Below, in pieces: positions 42,945 through 52,198 of a stretch of DNA of 52,198 nucleotides; position 1 is the stretch's first letter; every line of letters begins with the position of its first letter. Position numbers and translations under genes: made by a program. Source of the DNA: Bacteroidota bacterium. GTDB taxonomy: Bacteria > Bacteroidota > Bacteroidia > Bacteroidales > F082. The notes beneath the pieces are model-generated. The model did not search any database. It was not told the DNA's origin and saw nothing but the letters and a program-made list of their open reading frames with translations. The stretch spans positions 1 through 52,198 of the forward strand of contig JAERTD010000060.1 of NCBI GenBank assembly GCA_016845175.1, read 5' to 3'.

Positions 42945-44162
42945 ATGAAAGAATCAGTAGCCATTTTATGTGGGGGTGGGCCTGCACCAGGAATTAATTC
43001 AGTAATCAGCTCAGTAGCCTTGGTATTTTTAAAATCAGGATACCGGGTAATTGGAATTCATGAGGGCTATAAGGGCCTTTTTGCCAAAAAATCCAATGTG
43101 CAGGAAATCGATTTTCTGTTTGCAGACGACATTCACAAACAAGGTGGATCAGCCTTACAGATGAGCCGTCACAAACCCAAAGATAGCGAGTTCTCCACTC
43201 ATTTTTTTACTGAAAACAATGTGAAACTACTGGTGACTATTGGTGGTGATGACACAGCTTCCACAGCCAACAGGATATCCAAATTTTTGAAAGACAATCA
43301 GGTCAATATCCAAAACATACATGTACCCAAAACCATCGACAATGATTTACCCTTACCTGAAGGTGTACCCACTTTTGGTTACCATTCTGCCAAACAGGAA
43401 GGCGTAAGAATTGCGCAAACGGTGTATGAAGATGCCCGCACCAGCGGCAACTGGTTTGTGGTTTCAGCCATGGGTCGTGAGGCCGGTCATCTGGCATTTG
43501 GTATCGGAGCAGCCTGCCACTTCCCGATGATTATTATTCCTGAGATGTTCAACAAGGTGGATGTTACTTTTGATCGCATCATTAATCTGGTAATATCTGC
43601 CATTGTCAAAAGAAAAATACTCAATATCGATTATGGAGTGGTTGTGATCAGCGAAGGTGTATTTCACTTTATGAGTGATGAAGAAATCGAAAATTCAGGC
43701 ATCAGTTTTACTTATGACGACCATGGACACCCTGAGTTGGGCAATGTTAGCAAGGCTCATATCTTTAATATGTTACTTCAGTTCAAATTGAAAAAACTGG
43801 GTATCAGTATAAAAAGCAGACCCGTAGAATTGGGGTATGAACTTCGTTGTGTACAACCGGTGGCATACGATCAAATGTATTGTGGTTTGTTGGGTTATGG
43901 TGTAAAGAAATTATATGATGAAGGCCGTACCAGTTGTATGGTCACAGCAGATGCTACAGGTACCATCAAACCACTCTATCTGGAGGATGTGGAAGATGAG
44001 TCAGGTAAAATTAAACCCCGATTGGTGGACATCAACGGCAATAAACCCAAATTGATTTTCGAAAACGGTTTACAATTTATTGAACCAGGTGATTACGAAG
44101 AAGCCAAGGCATTACTGGATGATCCAGCAGCTTACGATTTCAGGAATATATTGCAATGGTAG
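42945..44162 (+). CDS. 6-phosphofructokinase, PPi-dependent type
   Basis: Phosphorylates fructose 6-phosphate. Two residues decide the phosphoryl donor in this family. GGDD (100-103) has Asp103 where ATP enzymes have Gly, and PKTIDND has Lys129 where ATP enzymes have Gly. Both point to pyrophosphate, making the reaction reversible. GGPAPGIN near the start and the catalytic TIDND support the family. Length (405 aa) also suits the PPi group. It is transcribed alone, with its own promoter and terminator. It may work in gluconeogenesis and glycolysis alongside the class III FBPase at 36626. Confidence 0.9.
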   Translation: MKESVAILCGGGPAPGINSVISSVALVFLKSGYRVIGIHEGYKGLFAKKSNVQEIDFLFADDIHKQGGSALQMSRHKPKDSEFSTHFFTENNVKLLVTIGGDDTASTANRISKFLKDNQVNIQNIHVPKTIDNDLPLPEGVPTFGYHSAKQEGVRIAQTVYEDARTSGNWFVVSAMGREAGHLAFGIGAACHFPMIIIPEMFNKVDVTFDRIINLVISAIVKRKILNIDYGVVVISEGVFHFMSDEEIENSGISFTYDDHGHPELGNVSKAHIFNMLLQFKLKKLGISIKSRPVELGYELRCVQPVAYDQMYCGLLGYGVKKLYDEGRTSCMVTADATGTIKPLYLEDVEDESGKIKPRLVDINGNKPKLIFENGLQFIEPGDYEEAKALLDDPAAYDFRNILQW

Positions 44163-44180
44163 CTGGTTAATTAAGACATG

Positions 44181-44211
44181 AAGACCCGGAGCATTTGTTC
44201 CGGGTTTTTTT
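44181..44211 (+). terminator. Rho-independent terminator of pfk
   Basis: ACCCGGAGC-ATTT-GTTCCGGGT followed by a T tract. The T tract overlaps the stop codon of the convergent dehydrogenase gene at 44210. Confidence 0.8.
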
Positions 44212-45154
44212 AACTCAGGTTTTTTATTTTCGATACCAGAGTCTCCGCCATTTTAAGGGCTGATTCATGAGTCCAGCCCGCTATATGTGGGGATAAGATT
44301 ACATCATCCCTGGTTACTAATTCCCTGTACTCCTTTGGTAAATCTTTGGTTTTCAGGGCTTCAAATGACATACCTTCATATTCCAACACATCCAAACATG
44401 CACCTTTTACTTTGGAGTTCCTAAATGCTGTCAGCAGATCAGCGGTTTTAAGTACCTTTCCCCTGGAGGTGTTGATGAAATAAATGGGCTTCTTAAAGGA
44501 ATTAAAAAATGAGGTGTTAGCCAGGTAAGTAGTTTCATCATTTAAGGGGATATGCAAACTCACCACATCTGATTTTTCATATATGGTGGCCAGATCAACA
44601 GCTTCAACAAACTCATCAGGATCAATTGATTTGTATTTGTCATAAGCCAGGACGCTTACATCAAAACCTGATAGCTTTCTTGCAAAGGCGCCACCGGTAT
44701 TGCCATAACCGATAATCCCAATGGTTTTTCCTCCCAGTTCTACCCCTCTGTTGGCTTCTCTTACCCAGATACCCTTTCTGACTTCGTCATCAGCTCTTTT
44801 TAAATTATTAAACAGCATGAGCAGCATGGCTAAGGCATGTTCACCAACGGCATCGCGGTTTCCTTCTGGTGCATTGAGGCAATGGATGCCTTTTTTGATG
44901 CAAAATTCTGTATCGATATTTTCCATGCCGGCACCTACCCTTGCAATAAATTTCAACTGTACTGCCTTAGCGAGAAAATCTGCGTCCAATTTAACTTTGC
45001 TTCTTACCACCAATCCCTGGTAATTCTCCACAATATTTTTCAACTCCTCACGACCAAAATCTTCAAAATAATCGCATACATATCCTAAATCCTGGAGACC
45101 TTGGGTTAAATAGGCATGAGCGGTATCAATAAATAGAACTTTTTGAGGCTTCAT
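44210..45154 (-). CDS. D-2-hydroxyacid dehydrogenase (SerA-like)
   Basis: NAD-dependent dehydrogenase of the D-isomer 2-hydroxyacid family. The Rossmann motif is GIIGYGNTGGAFARKL, with an Asp after the second strand (AYDKYK) for NAD preference. The substrate Arg is in NTSRGKVL, Glu in CLDVLEYEG, and the catalytic His in LSPHIAGWT. At 314 residues it lacks the ACT regulatory domain of classical 3-phosphoglycerate dehydrogenases, so either unregulated phosphoglycerate dehydrogenase or another 2-hydroxyacid activity is possible. It converges on pfk. Confidence 0.88.
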   Translation of the reverse strand: MKPQKVLFIDTAHAYLTQGLQDLGYVCDYFEDFGREELKNIVENYQGLVVRSKVKLDADFLAKAVQLKFIARVGAGMENIDTEFCIKKGIHCLNAPEGNRDAVGEHALAMLLMLFNNLKRADDEVRKGIWVREANRGVELGGKTIGIIGYGNTGGAFARKLSGFDVSVLAYDKYKSIDPDEFVEAVDLATIYEKSDVVSLHIPLNDETTYLANTSFFNSFKKPIYFINTSRGKVLKTADLLTAFRNSKVKGACLDVLEYEGMSFEALKTKDLPKEYRELVTRDDVILSPHIAGWTHESALKMAETLVSKIKNLS

Positions 45155-45313
45155 TTACAAGCAAAGTTTACATTTGCAGCTTCTTAAATAAGCGCTAAAT
45201 TATGGCTTTTTTGAATGAGGGTATTGAGAATGGCAACAACATCTTGTCGGAATCAAGGGTTTTTCAAAAAAGACGTATTTTAGTTCATTATTTCTCAATC
45301 ACTTCTGGACTTC

Positions 45314-47728
45314 ATGTGGCAATTCATAGTTAGACTTATATTGAGAAATCGCATTGCGATTTTGGTTATTATTGGCTTGTTGACAGCTTTTATGGGTTAC
45401 CAGGGTTCTCAGGTAAAAATGTCGTACGAAATGGCGCGCATGTTACCTGAAGACGATACGGTGAATGTTGAATATGAAAACTTCAAGAAACAGTTTGGAC
45501 AGGATGGCAGTGTTATTTTTATCGCGATTCAGGACCCCGAGCTGTTTCAGGTGGATCATTTTTCTGACTGGTATGACCTCAGTTATGATGTCCTGAATAT
45601 GGAGGGTATTCAGGAAGTTATTTCCACCGCCCGTTTGTTTCGGCTGAACCGAAATGACAGTTTAAAGAAATTTGATTTCAAGCCTATTATCTCCGAAAAG
45701 CCTACTGATCAGGCATTCATGGATTCGATACAGAAGATCATCTACAACCTGCCATTGTATAACGGACGTTTATACAATAAAGAGACCAATGTCAATCTGA
45801 TGATGATCACCCTGGAAAAGGAAGTATTGAATTCAAAAGCCCGGATTCCACTGGTTCACAAATTGAAAGACCGAATAGCACAATACGGAGATAAATATGA
45901 CCTTGAGATCAGGTATTCCGGTTTACCTTTTATAAGAACTATTACCTCTCAGAAAATTCAGGATGAGTTGCTGCTTTTTGTAATCCTATCTCTTCTCATT
46001 GCTTCCATCCTTTTATTTATTTTGTTTCGTTCAGGCAGAGCGGTATTATTCGCCATGCTTGTGGTATGTATAGCAGTGGTATGGGTATTGGGAACTGTGG
46101 TACTCTTTGGTTATAAGATCACTATCTTAACGGGAATCTTACCCCCACTTCTTATCGTGATTGGAGTTGAAAATTCCATTTTCCTTCTGAATAAATACCT
46201 GGGCGAATACCGTGATCATGGAAATAAGATCAAGGCCTTATCTCGAATGATCTCAAGAATTGGGAATGCCAATTTGCTAACCAATGCCACCACTGCAGCA
46301 GGTTTTGCGGCTTTCGTTATTACTTCCAATGATATGTTGGTTGAGTTCGGTGTGATTGCTTCAGTCAACATCCTGGTCACCTATTTGCTTTCACTGTTTT
46401 TACTCCCCATTTTGTTTAGCTTTTTTGCTGTTCCAAAAACTAAACACCTGAAGCATCTTGAAACGGGTCTGATCAATACAGTTTTAAACAGGGTAATCAG
46501 GGTGATTACAAACAAAAGAGGTGTGGTATATATCATTACCATCATATTCTTCCTGGGAGGTATTTATGGAATTTTACAATTGAAGACCACCGGAAATATC
46601 GTAGATGACATATCCCATAAAGACAAATTATACAAGGATTTGATTTTCCTTGAGAAGAATTTCAGAGGGGTTATGCCGCTTGAAATTACCATTGACACCA
46701 AGAAGAAAAGAGGTGTTATGCGTTTGTCGACCTTAAAGAAGTTGGATCAGTTGCAGGACACACTGGCCATTTATCCTGAGTTTTCGAAACCAGTTTCTGT
46801 GGTTGAGGTGGTAAAATCGGCCAAACAGGCATTTTACCGGGGCAATCCTGAAATGTATGCTTTACCTAACAATCAGGAAAAGAACTTTATTCTTTCTTAT
46901 GTCCCCAATTTGGGAGCCAAGAATCAGAAATCCATTGCAGACGCCTTTGTTGACTCAAGCTATCAAACCACCAGAATATCCATACAGATGGCCAATATTG
47001 GCACCAATGATATCGAGCGAATTTTAACAGACCTGAAACCAAAAGTTCACAAGATCTTTCCACCGGATAAGTATGAAGTCCATATGACCGGTACCAGTGT
47101 GGTCTTTTTAAAAGGAACCAATTATTTGGTTAAGAATCTGTTTATGAGCCTGGCCCTAGCTGTTCTTATCATTACCTTGTTGATGGCTTTGATATTTTCC
47201 TCCGCCAGGATGATTCTCATCTCACTCATTCCCAATATTATACCACAGATACTAACTGCTGGAATGATGGGATATTTCGATATACCCATAAAGCCTTCCA
47301 CCATACTCATTTTTAGTATTGCGCTGGGTATCAGCGTAGACAACACCATTCACTTTCTATCGCGTTATCGATTACATCTAAAACAAAACGACTGGAAAAT
47401 CTGGAAATCTGTTTTGGGCGCACTTACCGAAACCGGTTATAGCATGGTTTATTCCGCCATTGTATTATTTTTTGGATTTTTTATATTTACCCTTTCTTCA
47501 TTCGGTGGCACTGAGGCCTTGGGATATTTAGTTTCATTCACTCTGGTGGTGGCTATTTTCTCAAATCTCTTTGTCCTACCCTCATTATTACTTTCTCTTG
47601 ACAAACGTGCCCTTACCAAATCCTTTAAGGAACCGTTTCTGGAAGTTTTTGATGAAGAGGAAGATATTGAATTGGACAAACTCATTATAGAAGAATTAAA
47701 TCATAAAGACTTACCCACTAAAGAATAA
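45314..47728 (+). CDS. RND/MMPL-family exporter
   Basis: Inner-membrane RND-superfamily transporter with twelve membrane helices in two sets of six and two large periplasmic loops (about residues 35-215 and 415-600). The sterol-sensing/MMPL-type segments are [21 protein letters not shown] in the first half and [17 protein letters not shown] in the second, each with a conserved Asp/Glu in the proton-relay helix. Lipid or hopanoid-like hydrophobic export is common in this group, but the substrate cannot be read from sequence. rfbA starts 4 nt after its stop, so it is in an operon with envelope genes. Confidence 0.88.
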   Translation: MWQFIVRLILRNRIAILVIIGLLTAFMGYQGSQVKMSYEMARMLPEDDTVNVEYENFKKQFGQDGSVIFIAIQDPELFQVDHFSDWYDLSYDVLNMEGIQEVISTARLFRLNRNDSLKKFDFKPIISEKPTDQAFMDSIQKIIYNLPLYNGRLYNKETNVNLMMITLEKEVLNSKARIPLVHKLKDRIAQYGDKYDLEIRYSGLPFIRTITSQKIQDELLLFVILSLLIASILLFILFRSGRAVLFAMLVVCIAVVWVLGTVVLFGYKITILTGILPPLLIVIGVENSIFLLNKYLGEYRDHGNKIKALSRMISRIGNANLLTNATTAAGFAAFVITSNDMLVEFGVIASVNILVTYLLSLFLLPILFSFFAVPKTKHLKHLETGLINTVLNRVIRVITNKRGVVYIITIIFFLGGIYGILQLKTTGNIVDDISHKDKLYKDLIFLEKNFRGVMPLEITIDTKKKRGVMRLSTLKKLDQLQDTLAIYPEFSKPVSVVEVVKSAKQAFYRGNPEMYALPNNQEKNFILSYVPNLGAKNQKSIADAFVDSSYQTTRISIQMANIGTNDIERILTDLKPKVHKIFPPDKYEVHMTGTSVVFLKGTNYLVKNLFMSLALAVLIITLLMALIFSSARMILISLIPNIIPQILTAGMMGYFDIPIKPSTILIFSIALGISVDNTIHFLSRYRLHLKQNDWKIWKSVLGALTETGYSMVYSAIVLFFGFFIFTLSSFGGTEALGYLVSFTLVVAIFSNLFVLPSLLLSLDKRALTKSFKEPFLEVFDEEEDIELDKLIIEELNHKDLPTKE

Positions 47729-47732
47729 GCCC

Positions 47733-48593
47733 ATGAAAGGTATTATCCTAGCCGGAGGTGCCGGAACACGACTACACCCTCTGACCATAGCTGTAAGTAA
47801 ACAGCTCATGCCTGTTTATGACAAACCCATGATTTATTATCCCTTATCCATTCTTTTAATGGCTGGTATCAGGGACGTACTCATCATTTCAACGCCTTCA
47901 GATCTGCCCAATTTTGAAAGACTTTTGGGTGATGGCTCTCAATTGGGTTGTAATTTCAGCTATAAGGTGCAGGAAGTGCCCAACGGTTTGGCACAAGCCT
48001 TTGTATTGGGCAAGGAATTTATCGGAAAGGATAAAGTGTCACTGGTTTTGGGTGATAATATCTTCTACGGTCGTGGTTTACAAACCCTACTGCAAAAAAG
48101 CAATAATCCTGATGGAGGGATAGTATTTGCCTATCATGTGAAGGATCCTGAACGTTATGGGGTTGTGGAATTTGATGAGCAAAACAAAGCCTTGTCAATC
48201 GAAGAGAAACCTGAAAACCCAAAGTCAAATTTTGCAGTTCCCGGATTGTATTTCTATGATAATTCGGTTATTGAGGTAGCTGAGAACCTGAAACCCAGCC
48301 CACGTGGTGAATATGAAATTACTGATATCAATAAGTATTACCTAGAGCAGGGCAAGCTTAATGTAGGCATTCTAAGTCGGGGAACTGCCTGGCTTGATAC
48401 TGGCACCTTCGCCTCCTTAGTTCAGGCTTCGCAGTTTGTGGAGGTTATTGAAGATCGCCAGGGTCTTAAAATTGGCTGTATTGAAGAAATAGCTTATAAA
48501 AATGGGTTTATCGATGAAGATCAACTCCGAAAGATTGCTGAGCCTTTACTGAAGAGTGGCTATGGTGATTATTTAATGGAATTATTGGATTAA
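47733..48593 (+). CDS. rfbA: Glucose-1-phosphate thymidylyltransferase
   Basis: Makes dTDP-glucose from dTTP and glucose 1-phosphate, first step of dTDP-rhamnose and related sugars of surface polysaccharides. It has the nucleotidyltransferase signature [56 protein letters not shown] and WLDTGTF. Length (286 aa) is normal. The rest of the rhamnose pathway is not in the window, so this copy may be shared or part of a scattered set. Gaps of 4 nt upstream and 21 nt downstream place it in an operon. Confidence 0.94.
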   Translation: MKGIILAGGAGTRLHPLTIAVSKQLMPVYDKPMIYYPLSILLMAGIRDVLIISTPSDLPNFERLLGDGSQLGCNFSYKVQEVPNGLAQAFVLGKEFIGKDKVSLVLGDNIFYGRGLQTLLQKSNNPDGGIVFAYHVKDPERYGVVEFDEQNKALSIEEKPENPKSNFAVPGLYFYDNSVIEVAENLKPSPRGEYEITDINKYYLEQGKLNVGILSRGTAWLDTGTFASLVQASQFVEVIEDRQGLKIGCIEEIAYKNGFIDEDQLRKIAEPLLKSGYGDYLMELLD

Positions 48594-48614
48594 TAGGCTT
48601 AAAATTCGGACCCT

Positions 48615-49589
48615 ATGAATGAATACAAGCAGTTTATAAGTTTTTTTGAATCAAGCCTTAAAAAGCTTGAGTTTGAAAAACGACCCACCGAATTGTATGC
48701 ACCCATTACCTATATTCTGTCACATACCGGTAAGCGAATCAGGCCTGTACTAACACTCATGGCCTGCGAACTTTTCAGTGGTGATATGAAAAAAGCACTT
48801 CCTCAGTCCATTGCCATAGAATTGTTTCACAATTTCACATTGATCCATGATGATATTATGGATGATGCTCCCATCCGAAGAGGAAAAGAAACTGTATACG
48901 AAAAGTGGAATACCAATATTGCCATATTATCAGGCGACACCTTGTTTGCTTTAGCTTATCAGTTTGCGCAACAAGCCGAACTTAAAAAACTTCCCGACAT
49001 CCTAAGTATTTTCAACCAAACGGCCATTGAAGTTTGCGAGGGACAACAGTTCGACATGGACTATGAAACACAAAATGATGTGACTGTTGAAGAATATATG
49101 GAGATGATCAAGCTTAAAACCGGTGTACTGTTTGGAGCAAGCCTGAAAATTGGTGCCCTCATAGGAGGTGCCTCCAAATCGGATGCTGATATGCTGTATG
49201 ATTTTGGTTTATATATTGGCTTGGGATTTCAATTAAAGGATGATCTTTTGGACACTTTTGGTGATGAGAACATTTTTGGTAAGAAAACCGGAGGTGACAT
49301 CATTACCAATAAAAAGACCTACCTGTATCTCCATGCCATGGAAATGGCAGACCCAAAGATGAGGAAGGATCTCCACAAATTGTACAATGGATCTTCCATT
49401 GAAAGTGAAGAGAAAATCCAGCGTGTGAAAAGCATTTTCAAAACCTTACATATTGATAGAGCAACCAACCTTGAAATCGACAAATACTTTGATCAGGGTA
49501 TGGAATGCCTCAACAAGGTTAATGTGGAGGATAGTAAAAAAGAGATGCTACGAGAAGTCGCCCATAAAATGATTGATCGCGACAAATAG
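48615..49589 (+). CDS. trans-Polyprenyl diphosphate synthase
   Basis: Chain-elongating prenyltransferase giving the isoprenoid tail of menaquinone or a polyprenyl precursor. The first Asp-rich motif is DDIMDD (79-84) with PIRRG, and the second is DDLLDTFGD (near 208), both intact. KRIRPVL and the GKKTGGDI segment also fit. Chain length cannot be assigned by eye, though residues before the first motif (FTLIH) are small, which favours a long-chain product. It is the third gene of the RND-rfbA operon. Confidence 0.9.
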   Translation: MNEYKQFISFFESSLKKLEFEKRPTELYAPITYILSHTGKRIRPVLTLMACELFSGDMKKALPQSIAIELFHNFTLIHDDIMDDAPIRRGKETVYEKWNTNIAILSGDTLFALAYQFAQQAELKKLPDILSIFNQTAIEVCEGQQFDMDYETQNDVTVEEYMEMIKLKTGVLFGASLKIGALIGGASKSDADMLYDFGLYIGLGFQLKDDLLDTFGDENIFGKKTGGDIITNKKTYLYLHAMEMADPKMRKDLHKLYNGSSIESEEKIQRVKSIFKTLHIDRATNLEIDKYFDQGMECLNKVNVEDSKKEMLREVAHKMIDRDK

Positions 49590-49644
49590 CCATACTGTTT
49601 GGTTTATAGACTACCCTACTCCCAGTGAACCAATTTTTTAGGAA

Positions 49645-51591
49645 TTATTGATTGGATGCTTTCAATTCATCAATGCGGGATTGTAATTGCTCCCATTGCA
49701 CATATAAATCAGAAATTTTCTGAGCCAATTGGTCGTGCTGACGGTATAATTCACCTGATTTGACTTCTTCAGCGAATTGATCAGGGAGAGAGAGTTTATG
49801 ATTAACTGATTCCTGCTCAGTTTCCATTTGTTCAATTTGGGATTCCAATCGATCCAACTGAGTTTGAAGTTTTCTTAACCGACGATCTATCTCCTTCTTT
49901 TCCAGCCATTTGGATTTATTATCGGAAGGAAGATCTTCCTTGGTTTTAAGTTGCTTGGTTTTGTGTTCCAGTTCCTTAAGATCTGAAATCTTCCGTTTTT
50001 CGAGATAATCAAAAATGTCTCCTATATGCTCCTTTATCTTTCTGTTTCTGAACTCAAAAACTTTATCAGTGAGCCCCTGAAGAAAATCACGGTCGTGTGA
50101 CACAATAATCAATGTACCTTCATATTGAACCAGGGCAGATTTGAGAATGTCTTTGGACAGCAAATCCAGATGGTTAGTAGGCTCATCAAGTATCAAGAGG
50201 TTGCTGGGCTGAAGTAAGAGCTTGGCCAATGCCAATCGTGACTTTTCACCACCAGACAAGACCTTTACTTTTTTGTCAATGTCCTCACCCTGAAACAGAA
50301 AAGCACCCAATATGGTTTTCAATCGGGTTCTGATATCGCCAACCGCTACATCATCGAGGGTTTCAAAGACTGTTTTGTTGGGATCAAGCATTTCCCATTG
50401 ATCCTGTGCATAATAGGCAAGTTGAACCTGATGTCCAAGCTTCAACTCTCCCTCATAATCCAATTGACCTGAAATAATTTTGACGAGAGTTGTTTTGCCT
50501 TCTCCATTACGGCCAACAAAAGCGATCTTCTCATTTCTTAACACTTGCAAATCATTATCTGAAAGCACACTAAGATCTCCATAACGCTTGCCAATATTCT
50601 TTCCTTCTACCGTAACTTTTCCACTATGAGGCGCTGGAGGAAAACGAAAATGAATGGCGGATTGGTCTATTTCATCCAATGCTACCTTTTCCATTTTGTC
50701 CAGGCTCTTGATCCGTGATTGTACTTGTCTGGCCTTGCTGGCTTTATATCTAAATCTTTCAACAAAACGCTCAATATCGCGTTGTTGCCTTTGTTGATTG
50801 GAATAGGCTGCTTTCTGATGACTCAAACGCTCCTCTCTGAGCTCAATATACCTGGAGTAGGAAGCCTTGTAATCATAGATTCTACCATTGGTAATTTCAA
50901 TGGTTCTGTTGGTAACCCTGTCCAACAATGTTCTGTCGTGTGAAACGATTAGTACAGCACCATAATAGCTAACCAAAAAAGATTCCAGCCATTGAATGGA
51001 TTCGATATCCAAATGGTTGGTAGGCTCATCAAGCATTAATAGCGAAGGCCTTAGCAAGAGTAGTTTTGAAAGCTCTACACGCATCTGCCACCCATGACTG
51101 AAAGTAGCCAAAGGTCTTTTAAAATCATGATGACGAAATCCTAGCCCCAGTAATACCTTTTCAGCATCTCCACGCATCCTTTCAGGGGCATAGATAGCCA
51201 GCTGGGTATTTAACTTTTCAAGCTCTTCCACCAGTTTTGCATAGGAAGCTGACTCATAATCCTCACGCGTTTGCAGCTCTTCATTGACCACATCCAGTCT
51301 GTCCTTAATATCATTTAAAAATGCAAAGGCCTGCATGGCTTCATCAAGTACATTCAGTTGGGATTGCATTTTCTTTTCCTGGGGAAGGTAACCGATACTA
51401 AAGTCGTCGGGATGGGTGATGCTGCCTGTTTTAGCCGATGCTTCACCGCAAATAATATTCAGCAAGGTGGTTTTTCCGGAACCATTCTTGCCAGCCAATC
51501 CCAAACGGTCCTTAGGATTAATATTAAAGCTGATGCCCTCAAACAAAGGGGTACCTGAAAACTCAATGCCTATATTATTTACTGAGAGCAT
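49645..51591 (-). CDS. ABC-F family ATPase
   Basis: Soluble ABC protein with two ATPase domains and no membrane part, expected to bind ribosomes. Domain one (from about residue 2) has Walker A GKNGSGKTT, signature FSHGWQMRVELSKLLL and LDEPTNHLDIESIQWLE. Domain two has GRNGEGKTT, LSGGEKSRLALAKLLL and LDEPTNHLDLLSKDIL. An inter-domain linker and a C-terminal coiled coil (about 540-648) give a Uup/YdiF-like layout. I chose the ATG at 51591 (MLSVNNIG) because the ABC fold begins there; the ATG at 51612 adds seven residues. Confidence 0.93.
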   Translation of the reverse strand: MLSVNNIGIEFSGTPLFEGISFNINPKDRLGLAGKNGSGKTTLLNIICGEASAKTGSITHPDDFSIGYLPQEKKMQSQLNVLDEAMQAFAFLNDIKDRLDVVNEELQTREDYESASYAKLVEELEKLNTQLAIYAPERMRGDAEKVLLGLGFRHHDFKRPLATFSHGWQMRVELSKLLLLRPSLLMLDEPTNHLDIESIQWLESFLVSYYGAVLIVSHDRTLLDRVTNRTIEITNGRIYDYKASYSRYIELREERLSHQKAAYSNQQRQQRDIERFVERFRYKASKARQVQSRIKSLDKMEKVALDEIDQSAIHFRFPPAPHSGKVTVEGKNIGKRYGDLSVLSDNDLQVLRNEKIAFVGRNGEGKTTLVKIISGQLDYEGELKLGHQVQLAYYAQDQWEMLDPNKTVFETLDDVAVGDIRTRLKTILGAFLFQGEDIDKKVKVLSGGEKSRLALAKLLLQPSNLLILDEPTNHLDLLSKDILKSALVQYEGTLIIVSHDRDFLQGLTDKVFEFRNRKIKEHIGDIFDYLEKRKISDLKELEHKTKQLKTKEDLPSDNKSKWLEKKEIDRRLRKLQTQLDRLESQIEQMETEQESVNHKLSLPDQFAEEVKSGELYRQHDQLAQKISDLYVQWEQLQSRIDELKASNQ

Positions 51592-51627
51592 ATGCTTTAA
51601 AATTTGATGCAAAGCTAAAAAAACAAC

Positions 51628-51658
51628 AAAAGGGAGCAGCCGTTGGCTGCTCCCTTTT
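51628..51658 (-). terminator. Terminator of the T9SS cargo gene
   Basis: AAAAGGGAGCAGCC and GGCTGCTCCCTTTT pair perfectly around GTT. A and T tracts on both sides make it usable in either direction, but the minus-strand gene ending at 51701 is the natural client. Confidence 0.85.
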
Positions 51659-51700
51659 CTATTAGGATTGCGTGAGTAATAAATTACTCAAGGTCCATCA

Positions 51701-52198
51701 CTATCTTGCAATAGTAACTCTCTTGGTTATCACTCCGCTTTCTGTATCAATCTGTACTACATAAACACCTGCTTCGTAATTTGAAGTGTTCAACTCGATA
51801 GCTTTGTCACCACTCAAGTCTACATCATACATCACCTGACCAACATAGTTGATTACAGTAACACGTGTCATAGGCTGTGTGGAAGTTACATTTACCAAGT
51901 CTGTAGCTGGGTTAGGATACAAGTTGCTCATAGCATCTTCCATATGATCTTCCACATCAGTAATCAGAATGTGTACAAAATCATTCAATGGGAAGCTGGC
52001 ATCTAAGGCCCAGTCAGATTCACAGTAATCTGTGTCACTTTCCCAAACACCATTCAGACGATAATATACATCGTATGGATAGCTGCCTGGATATGGATCC
52101 TCATCATAGTAACTGTACTCAGTTACGCCATCTTCGTAAGCTACATTGTCCAAGAAGGTGTACTCAGTTTCTCCTGGTCCCATTCTGTATACGTTGAA
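51701..52198 (-). CDS. T9SS cargo protein, C-terminal fragment (5' partial)
   Basis: Only the end of a larger secreted protein is present. The frame runs open to the window edge (FNVYR precedes the first Met codon), so the ATG at 52181-52183 is internal. Visible parts are the tail of an Fn3-like or gingipain-type repeat (FNVYRMGPGE, then PYDVYYRLNGVWESD), and a type A T9SS sorting domain, LYPNPATDLVNV to AGVYVVQIDTESGVITKRVTI. The protein is probably exported and anchored to the cell surface. Its catalytic or binding domains lie outside. Confidence 0.85.
   Translation of the reverse strand, partial: FNVYRMGPGETEYTFLDNVAYEDGVTEYSYYDEDPYPGSYPYDVYYRLNGVWESDTDYCESDWALDASFPLNDFVHILITDVEDHMEDAMSNLYPNPATDLVNVTSTQPMTRVTVINYVGQVMYDVDLSGDKAIELNTSNYEAGVYVVQIDTESGVITKRVTIAR

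Overview
The window is a chromosomal segment of a Bacteroidota bacterium, most likely a free-living, probably anaerobic or facultative member of the Bacteroidales/Marinilabiliales type. The evidence is type IX secretion (T9SS) C-terminal sorting domains on three proteins, a TonB-dependent receptor stop-start coupled to a surface lipoprotein, DUF4296, LruC and DUF5689-type proteins, class III fructose-bisphosphatase, a PPi-type phosphofructokinase, and several promoters with the Bacteroidota -7 element TAnnTTTG. The sequence is moderately AT-rich by eye and densely coded. There is no integrase, transposase, phage gene or CRISPR, so this looks like core genome with a few accessory patches.

Layout. 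1-2599: 5'-truncated cytochrome b fused to a 12-heme c-type cytochrome. 2604-5411: mobA, an M48 lipoprotein peptidase and queA, all minus. 5596-6330: pssA. 6387-8821: minus operon kdsD / AhpD-like / ABM-domain / lptB. 8986-11586: recQ and a DUF4296 lipoprotein. 11608-13679: a small lipoprotein, a secreted thioredoxin-fold protein with a T9SS tail, and deoC. 13725-14390: a compact unit with a near-perfect sigma-54 promoter, two upstream 14-bp inverted repeats, a 50-residue zinc-ribbon gene, a 60-residue gene with a strong Shine-Dalgarno, and a terminator. 14517-19498: TPR histidine kinase, LruC-domain lipoprotein, GtrA protein and an HTH-PAS regulator. 19728-20375: four 137-bp tandem repeats ending in large hairpins beside the initiator tRNA gene. 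20440-24127: era, der, an Hsp15-like S4 gene and a nuclease-family lipoprotein. 24165-26838: MORN-like lipoprotein, dihydroorotase and a GT2 polyprenol-phosphate glycosyltransferase. 26962-33069: TonB receptor plus DUF5689/anchor-J lipoprotein, divergent from a secreted endonuclease/exonuclease/phosphatase-family enzyme. 33071-39915: mfd, class III fbp, aspartate kinase. 39977-45154: T9SS subtilase, PPi-type pfk, D-2-hydroxyacid dehydrogenase. 45314-51591: RND/MMPL exporter, rfbA, polyprenyl diphosphate synthase, ABC-F protein. 51701-52198: C-terminal piece of another T9SS cargo protein.

How the parts fit. Housekeeping functions dominate: ribosome and tRNA biology (era, der, queA, initiator tRNA, ABC-F), DNA repair (recQ, mfd), envelope synthesis (pssA, lptB, kdsD, rfbA, polyprenyl synthase, GT2) and central carbon metabolism (reversible PPi-PFK with FBPase III). 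Accessory interest lies in four places: the sigma-54 small-gene unit; the membrane quinol/multiheme cytochrome whose Qo-type motif reads GPWY; the receptor/lipoprotein/nuclease cluster, which looks like extracellular nucleic-acid or phosphodiester scavenging; and the tandem hairpin array downstream of the initiator tRNA. All function calls come from reading motifs by eye; no database search was possible.
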